Source of the DNA: CAZDBA01 sp965224765
GTDB taxonomy: Bacteria; Planctomycetota; Planctomycetia; Pirellulales; Pirellulaceae
DNA length: 64,000 bases
Direction of reading: 5' to 3'
Assembly (NCBI GenBank): GCA_965224765.1
Contig: CBDDAC010000007.1
Span: 62,001 to 126,000 of the forward strand
Shown one piece after another: positions 46,740 to 56,148 of the stretch. The first letter of the stretch is position 1, and each line of letters starts with the position of its first letter. A model generated the notes under the pieces. It made no database searches. It had not been told where the DNA came from and saw only the letters and a program-made list of their open reading frames with translations. A program made the translations under genes and the position numbers.

Positions 46740-47468
46740 TCAGGCATCCTTGGCCTTGCCAAAGTCGCGCCACTTCTCGGAAACCAACCTCTGGTGCGGA
46801 ACAAACCGAGCTTTGTATTCCATGTGAGGTGAGTTTTCAACGTAGTAGCCCAAGTACAGATACTGATACTGGTTCACGCGACAATACTCGATTTGTTTCA
46901 GGATCGAGTAAGTCCCCAAACTGGCTTGTGAAATTTCGGGATCGAAGTAAGTGTATACCGCTGAAACACTGTGTTCTCCACGATCGCAAACCCCCACGCA
47001 AATCAACTGTCCTTCCAGGTAGTAGCTAACCTCAAACGATTCGAAACAACTACGAACGAACCCCCATTCGTACTCCTTCGCGTCGATATCCGAGGCTCGA
47101 CTGGCTAGTCCGCGCATGCGTCGGTGCTTATTGAATAATGAGATCCGTGCCATATCACTTGTGAGTTTACCGATACGCTGTTCAAACTTTCGGTTGCCTC
47201 GAGACAAGACCCGCCGGTGATTCTTGCTGAACTTGAATTGCCCGCAATCCAAACGAATGGGCTGACAGGCCTGACAGTTGGGACAATTCGTTTGGTAGAT
47301 AAACTCACCCGTTCGTCGATTTCCCTTGGCAAACCGCAAATCAGTTTCGTGCAATGTCAACCTGGAAAGAGGCATGCGCAATGGCATCCGGGCCGTCTCA
47401 CCTTTGAGATAAGGACACGGCTCCGTTTCGTCAATAATGACAATGTCCTTATTGCCTTGCTGGGTCAT
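46740..47468 (-). CDS. bpt: Bacterial aspartate/glutamate leucyl-tRNA-protein transferase (Bpt)
   Basis: A 242-residue ATE-family protein that would add leucine from leucyl-tRNA to proteins with N-terminal Asp or Glu, marking them for ClpAP. The Cys pairs in the N-terminal segment (QTNCPNCQACQPIRLD) are the ATE_N signature, and SYYLEGQLICVGVCDR with YLYLGYYVENSPHMEYKA the ATE_C part. The length is usual. It lies 212 bp after dnaB on the same strand. The substrate class (Bpt rather than eukaryotic ATE1) is from family knowledge. Confidence 0.88.
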   Translation of the reverse strand: MTQQGNKDIVIIDETEPCPYLKGETARMPLRMPLSRLTLHETDLRFAKGNRRTGEFIYQTNCPNCQACQPIRLDCGQFKFSKNHRRVLSRGNRKFEQRIGKLTSDMARISLFNKHRRMRGLASRASDIDAKEYEWGFVRSCFESFEVSYYLEGQLICVGVCDRGEHSVSAVYTYFDPEISQASLGTYSILKQIEYCRVNQYQYLYLGYYVENSPHMEYKARFVPHQRLVSEKWRDFGKAKDA

Positions 47469-47680
47469 CGAAAAAAGCTTTTCAAATTTAACGCATCAAC
47501 GTCAACACTACACAATCGATTTTGGCTCGGATTGCCAAAGATCACACAACTACATAGTATCTTTGGGGATACCAGCCTAATGTCAAGCAACCAGAGGCGA
47601 GTTCGCTCGGTTACTTGAGAGCTTGTCTGTTTCTGCATTGAAAACGACGAATTAGTCGCTAATCCGGATCAAAACGTTTT

Positions 47681-49123
47681 CTAATCAAACTCATTGAACC
47701 GCTCCGGTGCTCGATCTTCGAATCGAGTGCATTCGCGGATCCATGTGAGGTCGAGATTGTCGACGGGACCATTACGTTGCTTGGCAATAATGATTTGAGC
47801 TTGCCCCGCAAGGTCTTCTCCACCATCATCTTCGCCTTTGCTTTTGTAATAATCTTTTCGGTGAACAAACATCACCACGTCTGCATCCTGCTCAATCGCA
47901 CCGGACTCTCGCAGATGACTGAGCCTTGGCAAATTGTCGCCGGTACTTTCAGCTTGTCGATTCAACTGTGCAAGACAAAGAATCGGCACCTTAAGTTCAC
48001 GAGCCATCCCTTTCAAACGACGAGCAATTTTGGCGACCTGTTCCTGACGTGGATCATTTGAATTGTCTGGAGAAATCAGCTGTAAATAATCGATAACAAT
48101 CAAAGCCAAGTCGTCTTCACGACGCTTGATTCGACGCGCGCCGGCGGCAATCTCAGAGACGTTTCGTGAAGGAGAATCATCAATATAAAGCGGCGCCTTG
48201 CTTAGTTCGGCCGCGCATTTGATCAACTTTTTTCGGCTCTCCTGGGGCAACGTTCCACTTCTCAAACGGTGACCATTCACGCGTGCATATGAGCACATCA
48301 AACGTTCCGTCAACTCGACTGCAGCCATTTCCAAGCTGACAAAAAGGACCGGACGTTTCGACTGAGTGACAACATTCTCAGCAATGTTCAATGCAAAAGC
48401 TGTTTTTCCCATACTGGGTCGAGCCGCCAGAATCACCAATTCAGATGCGTGCATTCCGTTTGTCAGCGCGTCGAGATCGGTAAACCCGGTATCCACCGAA
48501 CCCGTCAGGTTGATCCCTTCAGCCCTAGCCTCCAAACGATCAATCGCAATTTGCAAACTCTCCTCGATCTGCGCAAGCGACGTTGCCTGCTTGCCTTCTC
48601 GAATCGCAAAAATCTTTTGCTCCGCCTCATTCAAAAGCGATTCCGCCTCTTCCATCGGCTCAAATGCGGTGCTCAGAATATCAAGACAGGTCCCGATCAA
48701 GTTTCTCAGGACCGCCTTCTCTTGGACAATTTTCGCGTAGTACGTCGCATGTGCTGGGGTATCCACGGACGTAAATATCTTTGCGATCTCAGCGGCACCA
48801 CCGACGAACTCCAGATCTCCGCTCGCAGAAAGTCGCTCACGCAACAGCGTCATGTCAATTTTTTTCCCATCGGTCTGCATATTGACCAGATGCTCGTAAA
48901 GCTTCCCATGAGCTTCGTCATAAAACTCCTCAGCACGCAAAAGCATCACAACATCATCACAGACGTCTGGAAGCAACATAATGCTGCCCAAAACACCACG
49001 TTCGGCCTCCAGATTGAACGGCTGTTCGCGGTCCAGAATATCAGCCGGCTTGGCTCGCTTCTTCTTCTTTTTTGGGTGGTCGTCTCGAATGTTGTTCGAC
49101 AAAGTAGTTTCCTCCTGAAACAT
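47681..49123 (-). CDS. dnaB: Replicative DNA helicase DnaB
   Basis: A 480-residue hexameric helicase. The N-terminal domain (about 35-140: PFNLEAERGVLGSIML, TYYAKIVQEKAVLRNLI) is followed by a RecA-like motor with Walker A ARPSMGKTAF (Lys240), LIVIDYLQLI as Walker B and RESGAIEQDADV near the C-terminus. A basic extension (HPKKKKKRAK) precedes the N-terminal domain. It is in line with rplI on the same strand but separated by 477 bp that include a terminator, so it has its own promoter. Confidence 0.96.
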   Translation of the reverse strand: MFQEETTLSNNIRDDHPKKKKKRAKPADILDREQPFNLEAERGVLGSIMLLPDVCDDVVMLLRAEEFYDEAHGKLYEHLVNMQTDGKKIDMTLLRERLSASGDLEFVGGAAEIAKIFTSVDTPAHATYYAKIVQEKAVLRNLIGTCLDILSTAFEPMEEAESLLNEAEQKIFAIREGKQATSLAQIEESLQIAIDRLEARAEGINLTGSVDTGFTDLDALTNGMHASELVILAARPSMGKTAFALNIAENVVTQSKRPVLFVSLEMAAVELTERLMCSYARVNGHRLRSGTLPQESRKKLIKCAAELSKAPLYIDDSPSRNVSEIAAGARRIKRREDDLALIVIDYLQLISPDNSNDPRQEQVAKIARRLKGMARELKVPILCLAQLNRQAESTGDNLPRLSHLRESGAIEQDADVVMFVHRKDYYKSKGEDDGGEDLAGQAQIIIAKQRNGPVDNLDLTWIRECTRFEDRAPERFNEFD

Positions 49124-49600
49124 CCCTCAAAAGCGAGTTCTCAAATTGGGACGTAAATGCGGGTTCTCATCATAAGCCTTCAAGGGCAGTTCGCAACTCA
49201 TGGTTGAAAAGTGCCTACGGCCTGAAAAGCCAGTAAATTTCGCCCGTTTCCGAGATCTCATAAAACAGAGAACATCTTGATAGTCGACGCCCCCAAACAT
49301 GCTTCAACGTTTCTAGCGAAACGTTCCCGCCGCAGGGCCTTTTCTGATCACAGATTGCAATCGCCCGATGGCCTAGTGCCGCAGGAATTAAATCAGGTGG
49401 CTTGGAAGTAACGGCATTTGCTGAGAAATCAGTGAACTGTCATTGTTGTTTGGCAAATCGCTCATTCTCCAAACTACGTCAATTCGTTCTCGCGGCGCTA
49501 GGAGCTTGCATGCTGGTTTTCGTATGATTATTGGGACGAAGCCTACAAAAAAAGCCCCACTGAAACGCAGGGCCTTGGATTCGTTGAATTGGCTTGGTGA
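49124..49600. other. Gap upstream of dnaB with an 8-bp inverted repeat
   Basis: There is no gene. AACGTTTC (49306-49313) and GAAACGTT (49318-49325) form a perfect inverted repeat with spacer TAGC, about 180 bp upstream of the dnaB start. It could be an operator or a small hairpin. The rplI terminator occupies the right end. Confidence 0.45.
49547..49580 (-). terminator. Rho-independent terminator after rplI
   Basis: On the minus strand AAGGCCCTGC, a loop and GTGGGGCTTTTTTT form an imperfect stem with a long T run shortly after the rplI stop codon. It ends the rplY-pth-rpsF-ssb-rplI transcription unit. Confidence 0.75.
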
Positions 49601-50143
49601 TTAACTGGTCGCTGGATCGGCAGTGTCCGCATCTACCGTCGGCACGACCCAGACTTTCAGTTCAGCGTCGACACTGGAGTGCAACTGAACCTTGACGGTA
49701 TAGAGCCCCAGTTCTTTGAGAACACCTTCCAATTTGATCTGATCTGTGGCCAGAGCAATGTCGGCTTCTTTAAGAGCGGCAACAATTTCTGGAGCGCCGA
49801 CACTACCATAGAGATGGCCTTCGTCGTTCGCATTGGCCTCGATCGTAATGCTTTGTTTGCCGATATGCACGGCTTGAATCTTAAGGTCCTTCAAGCGAGT
49901 TTCAGCAAGGTCGTCCAGTTTGGCACGATGCTTTTCGACCATTCGCTGATGATGCTCAGTCGCCACAGTTGCCATTCCCTGAGGCAACAGATAGTTATTG
50001 GCAAAACCTGCTTTAACTTCGACAACGTCACCTTGTTTCCCAAGGTTAGCAACCGACTGAATCAGCAAAAGCTGGATCCCGCCATTGGTGCCTTTGGGCA
50101 GTCGCTTGAATGCGTGATTGTGTTTGTTTTTTGTTTGAGCCAT
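49601..50143 (-). CDS. rplI: 50S ribosomal protein L9
   Basis: A 180-residue ribosomal protein. LLLIQSVANLGKQGDVVEVK and AGFANNYLLPQGMA are the diagnostic L9 N-domain, followed by a charged connecting helix (MVEKHRAKLDDLAETRLKDL) and the C-terminal domain. An N-terminal extension of about 25 residues precedes the normal start. ATG 50143 has GGAAAG upstream. It is the last gene of the rplY-pth-rpsF-ssb-rplI unit. Confidence 0.96.
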   Translation of the reverse strand: MAQTKNKHNHAFKRLPKGTNGGIQLLLIQSVANLGKQGDVVEVKAGFANNYLLPQGMATVATEHHQRMVEKHRAKLDDLAETRLKDLKIQAVHIGKQSITIEANANDEGHLYGSVGAPEIVAALKEADIALATDQIKLEGVLKELGLYTVKVQLHSSVDAELKVWVVPTVDADTADPATS

Positions 50144-50227
50144 CGTTGACTTTCCATTCCAGATATTTAAGGGGCCCACTCGCATATTTGGGCGGACGCC
50201 CGGTCATATAATTGTTTTTTCCAGAGA

Positions 50228-50738
50228 TTAAAAAGGAACTTCGTCGTCTGGAGGAGCACCGCCTGCGGGCTGTTCAGTGGGTGCACTTGATGGGTATGAG
50301 TCTGCTTGAGGTTGTTGCCCCGTTCCGCCTCCACCGCTACTGCTCCCACCGCTACTGCTCCCACCGCTACCGCTACCGCTACCGCTACTGCTCCCACCGC
50401 TGCCGCCGCCCGCACGGGCACCGAGCATTTGCATCTTTTCACCGACGACGCGGAGCTTATATCGTTTTTTGTCCGTCTTGTTCCCATTGATCAAGCTTGA
50501 GACGACCTTCAACCAAAACGGGTGCCCCCTTGCTCAGGTATTCACCGGCAATTTCGGCAGTACGTCCCCAAAGCGTAATATCAACGAATGTCGTTTCGTC
50601 GACCCATTCGCCTTGTTTTTTGACGCGATCGTTTACCGCCAAACCAATCTCAGTGACAGCAGTTTGGCTTTGAGTGTACTTTACCACGACATCCCTTGTC
50701 AGGTTTCCCACGAGAATAACTCGATTAAAACTGGCCAT
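50228..50738 (-). CDS. ssb: Single-stranded DNA-binding protein, interrupted by an apparent frameshift
   Basis: SSB that protects single-stranded DNA in replication and repair. The first 91 codons (ASFNRVILVGNLTRDVVVKY, VDITLWGRTAEIAGEYLSKG, LKLDQWEQDGQK) are followed in another frame by RYKLRVVGEKMQMLGAR and a Gly/Ser linker ending in the acidic tip DDEVPF, the normal SSB tail. The break is in a run of six A (50465-50470): removing one A restores a 169-residue protein. Without that it stops at QKTI. Both halves are intact, so this is an assembly or homopolymer error, a slippage-dependent gene, or a recent loss. It sits in its usual place between rpsF and rplI. Confidence 0.92.
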
Positions 50739-50771
50739 GGTTTCTCCTCAGAAAATGAAAAAGCTGAGTGC

Positions 50772-51173
50772 CTATTCAGCAGCTGCAGCAGCTTCTTCTT
50801 GTTTTGCTTCTTCGGCGGGTTCATCCTCGGCTGGAACTGTTTCACCTTTCGCAGCCGCAACCAATGAATCGACCAAACGCGGATCGACATTGATAACGAG
50901 ATGACGAAGGATCTGGTCAGTCAACTGAATAGCCCGATTGAGTTTTGTGAGGTTGGTGCTTTCCAATTCAAAGTAGCACAACCAGTACGCACCTTTTCGA
51001 TGCCCGTTGATTGGGTATGCCATTTTATGCTGGTCATGCCACAATCGGCTGGCCAACATTTTTCCACCATTATCCGCAACCAACGACTCAACGGTCGAAG
51101 CTGCTGCAGCCGGATTCCTAGCAAAGGAATTTGGGCTGAAGATAAACATGCATTCGTAAACTTTAGATGCCAA
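50772..51173 (-). CDS. rpsF: 30S ribosomal protein S6
   Basis: A 133-residue ribosomal protein. KVYECMFIFSPN is the first beta strand of S6; KMAYPINGHRKGAYWLCYFE and LRHLVINVDPRLVDS complete the fold, and an acidic Ala/Glu tail follows. I place the start at TTG 51173, with GGAG eight bases upstream, because S6 proteins begin just before KVYE. GTG 51206 would add 11 residues. It binds S18 and 16S rRNA, and precedes ssb as in most bacteria. Confidence 0.93.
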   Translation of the reverse strand: MASKVYECMFIFSPNSFARNPAAAASTVESLVADNGGKMLASRLWHDQHKMAYPINGHRKGAYWLCYFELESTNLTKLNRAIQLTDQILRHLVINVDPRLVDSLVAAAKGETVPAEDEPAEEAKQEEAAAAAE

Positions 51174-51229
51174 GGTCGAATCTCCGTTAGTTTCGCTGCC
51201 GCGCACTCAATCAGTTGATTCAAGTGCGA

Positions 51230-51925
51230 TCACGCATCGGACTGTTGTTCCTGATTTTTTTCTGGATCGTTTTTCATCTTCGCTACTGAATTCTGATCAG
51301 TTAACTCAGACGACTTTTTAGGTGCTGCCTTTTTCGCTTTTTTCGCTTTTTTGGGAGCGTCCGGGTCAGCGTTATACTTATTCATCACTTGCTGGATGCC
51401 TTCGGAGATCCACATCTCCGTTGCATCTGCAGCACGCTTGACTCCGCTCTCGACATCGTCGAGATCGGCTTTGTCAAATTTGCCCAGCACATAATCAGCA
51501 GCATCCCAACGAGGTGGGCAAACTCCGATTCCGATTCTCAGGCGAGGTACATCTTTAGTACCAAGCCGTTGAACAATATCCTTCAAACCGTTTTGACCAC
51601 CCGCACTGCCGCTAGGCTTAATTCTTAATCGGGCCAAAGCCAGATTAAGGTCATCACAAATAATCAAAACGTCATTTGTAGGAATCTTATAAAAGTCAAC
51701 GATCGGCTGAACACATCGTCCACTCAAATTCATGAACGTAAGCGGACAAAGCAAAATCGTCTTCTCGTTGCCAATCCGAGCCTCAGCCAATTCACCATCG
51801 AATTTAGCTTTGGCACGACCGACGTGGTATCTCCGGGCAAGCTCCGCAATGACTTCGAAACCAACGTTGTGACGAGTCCCATCGTATTTTCGGCCTGGAT
51901 TACCAAGCCCCACAACCAATTTCAT
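51230..51925 (-). CDS. pth: Peptidyl-tRNA hydrolase
   Basis: A 231-residue enzyme that frees tRNA from abortive peptidyl-tRNA. The N-terminal motif KLVVGLGNPGRKYDGTRHNVG carries Asn10 and catalytic His19, and CDDLNLALARLRIKPSGSAG and GGQNGLKDIV the rest of the active site. A Lys/Ala-rich tail of about 45 residues (KKAKKAKKAAPKKS) extends past the usual end. It lies directly after rplY, before rpsF. Confidence 0.96.
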   Translation of the reverse strand: MKLVVGLGNPGRKYDGTRHNVGFEVIAELARRYHVGRAKAKFDGELAEARIGNEKTILLCPLTFMNLSGRCVQPIVDFYKIPTNDVLIICDDLNLALARLRIKPSGSAGGQNGLKDIVQRLGTKDVPRLRIGIGVCPPRWDAADYVLGKFDKADLDDVESGVKRAADATEMWISEGIQQVMNKYNADPDAPKKAKKAKKAAPKKSSELTDQNSVAKMKNDPEKNQEQQSDA

Positions 51926-51960
51926 TAAAGCGGACCAAGCCGTCTGTAGTGTATTCTTTA

Positions 51961-52596
51961 TTATTCCGAAGCTTCGTCGTCTGCCTTGCGGCCGATAACT
52001 TCTGGTTCCGCAGGAGCCGATTCGCCATCACCATCTTCATCAGCACCCGCCGTGATAATCGGTTCTGCACACTGGACAACTGCAACCTTCGGATCGCCTG
52101 TCACCTTCGCTCCTTCGGGAAGCGATAAGTCACTAGCAATAATTGTCTGATTCAACCCCAAGTCGTTAACTCTGACTTCAATCTTGTCAGGCAACGCATT
52201 CGCAGGGCACTCAATTTCAATTTCCTTAACCAACTGTTTCAACACGCCACCCACTTTGATTCCTGGTGCGTCGCCAATCATCTCGATCGGCAAAGTCACG
52301 GAAATAGACTCACGAAGGTCAATCGAAGTCAAGTCGATGTGAATTACCCCCCGACCCAGCATGTCCCATTGAACATCTTTGATCAACGCGTCAACGTTCA
52401 CCTTGCCCTCGAGCTTGACAATGTGGCTGCCCTGTCCAATCGCCAAGTCAATTTGCTTGGTCGGAATCGAAAGAGCAACCGATGCATTTCCCCCATCGGC
52501 GTAAAGCACTGCAGGCGTAAAACCCGCTTGACGCAAACGACGCATCCGTTTCGTCCCTGTTTCCGTCCGCTCTTCGTTATTTAATAATTCCGCCAC
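51961..52596 (-). CDS. rplY: 50S ribosomal protein L25 (long, Ctc-type)
   Basis: A 211-residue 5S rRNA-binding protein with the extra C-terminal TL5 domain. TKRMRRLRQAGFTPAVLYAD and the SHIVKLEGKVN segment belong to the N-terminal domain, VGGVLKQLVKEIEIECPANA and VNDLGLNQTIIASDL to the C-terminal one. GTG at 52596, with TAGGAA upstream, is a better start than the longer frame. It leads the minus-strand housekeeping unit. Confidence 0.93.
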   Translation of the reverse strand: MAELLNNEERTETGTKRMRRLRQAGFTPAVLYADGGNASVALSIPTKQIDLAIGQGSHIVKLEGKVNVDALIKDVQWDMLGRGVIHIDLTSIDLRESISVTLPIEMIGDAPGIKVGGVLKQLVKEIEIECPANALPDKIEVRVNDLGLNQTIIASDLSLPEGAKVTGDPKVAVVQCAEPIITAGADEDGDGESAPAEPEVIGRKADDEASE

Positions 52597-52901
52597 AGTA
52601 ATTCCTACCTGCCACAAGCCATCAGCTTATGAAAAACTAAATTTTGACAATCGTATATACAAACAAAAACCGGCCCGAGATCACGTGCATGATCGGTTAC
52701 CGACGGTTTAATTAACATTGGATGGAAAATTTTCGCAGATTCTACGGCGATTACAAGCCCAAACTTCCCACTTGTAGCTTGTCTTTTCAAAGGATAACTT
52801 TGGAAAGATCGACAACTGACCAATCTCACTTCTGTAGTGATACAAATCAACCTCAACTGCAAATATTCCACCGCAAAGCAAAGATCAACAAAGAGACTTA
52901 A
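52597..52901. other. Divergent region rplY / groES
   Basis: 305 bp between divergent housekeeping genes, so promoters of both are here. I can see no CIRCE element (TTAGCACTC-type inverted repeat) for groES. Nothing else is recognised. Confidence 0.4.
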
Positions 52902-53243
52902 ATGGCAAAAGCAAAATCTCGTTCTAACAAATTCGAATACGTAGAACCCATTGGAATGCGTGTTTTGGTGAGAAAAGATGAACCCAAAAGGGAGACCAAA
53001 GGCGGAATCGCGCTCCCCGAATCGGCAGAGATCCCTACGATCACAGGAAGAATTGTCACAATCTCCGCGGCAATCGCACACGATGAGGACATTCCGCTAA
53101 AGCAGTATGACAAAGTCCTTTTTCACCCCAAATCTGCAATTCCCGTCGACTTTGAGTCGGACAACCAGCTTTTTGTTGTTCCGGCCGAGGACATCGTGGC
53201 GGTTTTCCGTCGAGATCCGCCCCCATCTCATGATCCCGAATAA
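52902..53243 (+). CDS. groES: Co-chaperonin GroES
   Basis: A 113-residue heptameric lid protein. IGMRVLVRKDEPKRETKGGI is the roof and mobile-loop start; PESAEIPTITGRIVTISAAI and YDKVLFHPKSAIPVDF are recognisable. It has N- and C-terminal extensions over the usual 95-97 residues. No groEL follows; the next gene is an unrelated SDR. It may be a stand-alone or specialised paralogue. The family call is good. Confidence 0.85.
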   Translation: MAKAKSRSNKFEYVEPIGMRVLVRKDEPKRETKGGIALPESAEIPTITGRIVTISAAIAHDEDIPLKQYDKVLFHPKSAIPVDFESDNQLFVVPAEDIVAVFRRDPPPSHDPE

Positions 53244-53322
53244 GCAACTGACACGATACCTATGTTCTCGATAGAATAGCAAACCACGCAAATCCCCTGA
53301 ATTAACGAATACGGCTGCAACC

Positions 53323-54312
53323 TTGATTCGCGCGCTTGTCACCGGAGCCAATGGCTTCCTTGGATCCTACCTCGTCGAACACCTCCTCGAACGGGGATAC
53401 CAAGTCCGCGCTATGATGCGACGAAAGGACGATCTCGTCTCCCGTCTGGGCGACGTGGAGACCGTTCACGCGGATATCAGAAACCTGGAGACCGTCAGCC
53501 ATGCCTGCGAAGACATGGATGTCGTATTCCATACCGCAGCTATTTCAGGGATCTGGGGGTCGTGGAAAAACTTCCACGGCGTCAACACAATCGGCACACG
53601 GAACGTTGTAGAAGCCTGTATTCAAAACAAGGTTCCTAAGTTGGTCTACACCAGCAGTCCCAGTGTGACCTTCGATGGCGATCACCAGTTCAATCTCAAT
53701 GAGAACGCACCTTACCCAAAAAAATGGCTCTGCCATTATCCCCACTCCAAGGCACTTGCCGAGCAGTACGTCCTGGAATCAAACGATGACAGCAGCCTGA
53801 TGACCTGTGCTCTTCGTCCCCACCTGATATGGGGACCGAGGGACCATCATTTGATCCCCCGTTTGGTTGCTCGATCCAGATCCAAAAAGTTGCGTCGAGT
53901 GGGTGACGGAACCAATGAAATTGACTGTATTTATGTCGAAAACGCTGCGATGGCACATGCTCAAGCCGCTGAAGCGATGACCAAAGGCTCTCCCGTTTGT
54001 GGAAGCGCATATTTCCTTTCCCAAGGCGAACCCGTCAATTGCTGGAGCTGGATCAACGAAATCCTTGAACTCGCTGGTCAACCTAGAATTCGCAAAGCAA
54101 TTTCTTTCACTGCAGCCTATCGATTGGGATTTGCATTGGAGTGCTATCACGAAATGTTCAACATCCGAACTGAACCCCGGATGACTCGTTTTCTGGCCGC
54201 ACAGTTATCCAAGAGTCACTACTTTGATATTTCTCGCGCGAAACGGGACTTTGGGTACTACCCCAAAGTCTCAATCGAAGAGGGAATGCGTCGACTTTCA
54301 TTTGGGGCATAA
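53323..54312 (+). CDS. OleD-like NAD(P)-dependent 3-beta-HSD/epimerase family reductase
   Basis: A 329-residue extended SDR. The cofactor motif ALVTGANGFLGSYLVEHLLE starts the protein; YTSSPSVTFDG and Tyr139-x3-Lys143 (HYPHSKALAE) form the active site; and LRPHLIWGPRDHHLIPRLVA, RRVGDGTNEIDCIYVENAA and YFLSQGEPVNCWSW match OleD, the beta-keto acid reductase of long-chain olefin synthesis. No oleA, oleB or oleC is in the window. It lies 80 bp after groES and 274 bp before a ketosynthase. Start is TTG 53323. Its substrate in this organism is open. Confidence 0.82.
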   Translation: MIRALVTGANGFLGSYLVEHLLERGYQVRAMMRRKDDLVSRLGDVETVHADIRNLETVSHACEDMDVVFHTAAISGIWGSWKNFHGVNTIGTRNVVEACIQNKVPKLVYTSSPSVTFDGDHQFNLNENAPYPKKWLCHYPHSKALAEQYVLESNDDSSLMTCALRPHLIWGPRDHHLIPRLVARSRSKKLRRVGDGTNEIDCIYVENAAMAHAQAAEAMTKGSPVCGSAYFLSQGEPVNCWSWINEILELAGQPRIRKAISFTAAYRLGFALECYHEMFNIRTEPRMTRFLAAQLSKSHYFDISRAKRDFGYYPKVSIEEGMRRLSFGA

Positions 54313-54586
54313 CTCTCCTTGGGATTCGAAACTTTCAGCGGTACCCTGAGGTACATAGGGTAGGAAAGATTCACGGTTTCGCCCTTGCCAATCCGTGTGA
54401 ATGCCATCAGCCATTGAAACTCTAAGTTCAGAAAGTTACCCTTATCTGGACATCTCCGCGTTGGCAGTTCCGCTTGAAAAACATGACGTTTGGAGAGCAA
54501 CCGCTTTCAAATTTAGAAGGCGTTACTCCATTTTCGTTGTCTCATTTCAGGCGACATTTTCAATCTTTTGCGCAAGCTGACACTTA

Positions 54587-55846
54587 ATGATCTCACCTGC
54601 ACGCCATTCCGATCTTCCCGAAAATCAACGAGTCGTTATCACCGGTCTTGGCTTGACCTCACCTAACGGCAACTCGATCACTGAATTCCGTGAATCGCTG
54701 CTCAACGGAAAGTCCGGTGTCCAGGATTACGAGATTCGGTACTTTGGCAAAACACTTGCCGGAGTCTGCGATTTCGATGTTCGCAGACATCAATCCCGAA
54801 AAGACGCCCGCCGCGGCACCCGAGCAGGCAGCGTTGGTATTTACTGTGCCAACGAAGCCATGGTTGACAGTGGCATTGACTGGGAAAATCGCGACAAATC
54901 ACGCGTAGGTATTTACGTCGGCGTCACCGAACACGGCAACGTCGAAACGGAAACAGAAATCTTCGAGATCAAAAATTTCGATTACGACACCAAGTATTGG
55001 TCTCACCACCACAACCCAAGAACTGTCGCCAACAATCCAGCGGGCGAAATTGCTCTCAACATGAGCATTACGGGTCCTCACTATACAATCGGTGCGGCCT
55101 GTGCCGCGGGCAATGCGGGCATGGTCCAAGCGGTTCAAATGCTGCGTTTAGGCGAATGTGACTTGGCGATCGCTGGCGGTGTCTCGGAGAGCATCCACAC
55201 CTTTGGAATTTTCGCAGGTTTCGCAAGCCAAGGCGCATTGGCATCACACGATGATCCCACCAAGGCCTCGCGTCCCTTTGACACCAACCGAAACGGAATC
55301 GTCGTTTCCGAAGGTGGCTGCCTTTACACTTTGGAACGTCTGGACGATGCAAAGAGCCGCGGAGCCAAGATTTACGGCGAATTTGTAGGATATGCAATTA
55401 ACACTGACGCAACAGATTTTGTGCTTCCCAACCCAGAGCGTCAGGCCCAGTGCATGAACATGGCATTGGATCGGGCCGGCTTGAATGCCGACCAAATCGA
55501 CATCGTCAGCACTCATGCGACGGGCACCGGAATGGGCGATACGCTCGAATGTGATGCCGTCAGACGTGTGTTTGGCCAGTGCGAAACGACTTATATCAAT
55601 AACGCCAAGAGTTTTATCGGACATACTATGGGAGCTGCCGGCGCCCTGGAGTTGGCTGGAAATCTGGTGTCCTTTGACGACGGAATCGTCCACCCAACCA
55701 TTAACCTGGACGATTTGGACCCAGAATGCGATTTACCAGGTTTGGTGCAAAACGAGCCTCGCGAAATTGGAAAAGTCGATTATATTTTGAACAATTCATT
55801 TGGTATGCTAGGCATCAATTCTGCCCTGGTCGTCAAGCGGATTTGA
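54587..55846 (+). CDS. Beta-ketoacyl-ACP synthase (KAS II-like)
   Basis: A 419-residue condensing enzyme that extends an ACP-bound acyl chain. The triad is Cys172 (GAACAAGNAG), His310 (STHATGTGMGDTLE) and His346 (SFIGHTMGAAGALE), with Lys341. It is divergent from housekeeping FabF in its N-terminal third. It lies 24 bp before an ACP gene, so they work as a pair. Neighbouring OleD-like and CrtI-like genes suggest a dedicated lipid or polyketide-type pathway. The product is unknown. Confidence 0.88.
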   Translation: MISPARHSDLPENQRVVITGLGLTSPNGNSITEFRESLLNGKSGVQDYEIRYFGKTLAGVCDFDVRRHQSRKDARRGTRAGSVGIYCANEAMVDSGIDWENRDKSRVGIYVGVTEHGNVETETEIFEIKNFDYDTKYWSHHHNPRTVANNPAGEIALNMSITGPHYTIGAACAAGNAGMVQAVQMLRLGECDLAIAGGVSESIHTFGIFAGFASQGALASHDDPTKASRPFDTNRNGIVVSEGGCLYTLERLDDAKSRGAKIYGEFVGYAINTDATDFVLPNPERQAQCMNMALDRAGLNADQIDIVSTHATGTGMGDTLECDAVRRVFGQCETTYINNAKSFIGHTMGAAGALELAGNLVSFDDGIVHPTINLDDLDPECDLPGLVQNEPREIGKVDYILNNSFGMLGINSALVVKRI

Positions 55847-55870
55847 TTTTTTGAAAAGGAGTAGGACCTG

Positions 55871-56131
55871 ATGGGCCCTAAAGAAATAAGAAACGCGATC
55901 CTCGAAATCCTCGAAGACATTAGCCCCGACGAAGATCTCACCAACCTCGACGACAGCGTGTCGTTTACTGAGCAACTTGAGATGGACAGTATGGACTTCC
56001 TCGACATCGTCATGGAGTTGCGAAAGCGATACCGCGTTCAAGTTCCGGAAGAGGACTACCCCAAGCTCGGCTCCATGGCCTCGACCATTGAGTACCTTGG
56101 CCCCAAGATGGCTGACTGCATCGCATCGTAG
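55871..56131 (+). CDS. Acyl carrier protein
   Basis: An 86-residue ACP. The phosphopantetheine site is Ser40 in EMDSMDFLDI (DSM rather than the usual DSL). The acidic helices typical of ACP are present (EDISPDEDL). The sequence is distinct from a standard housekeeping AcpP, so it is probably dedicated to the adjacent ketosynthase. A perfect terminator follows, so the ketosynthase-ACP pair is a complete unit. Confidence 0.92.
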   Translation: MGPKEIRNAILEILEDISPDEDLTNLDDSVSFTEQLEMDSMDFLDIVMELRKRYRVQVPEEDYPKLGSMASTIEYLGPKMADCIAS

Positions 56132-56148
56132 TTTCATCGATTTAACTC

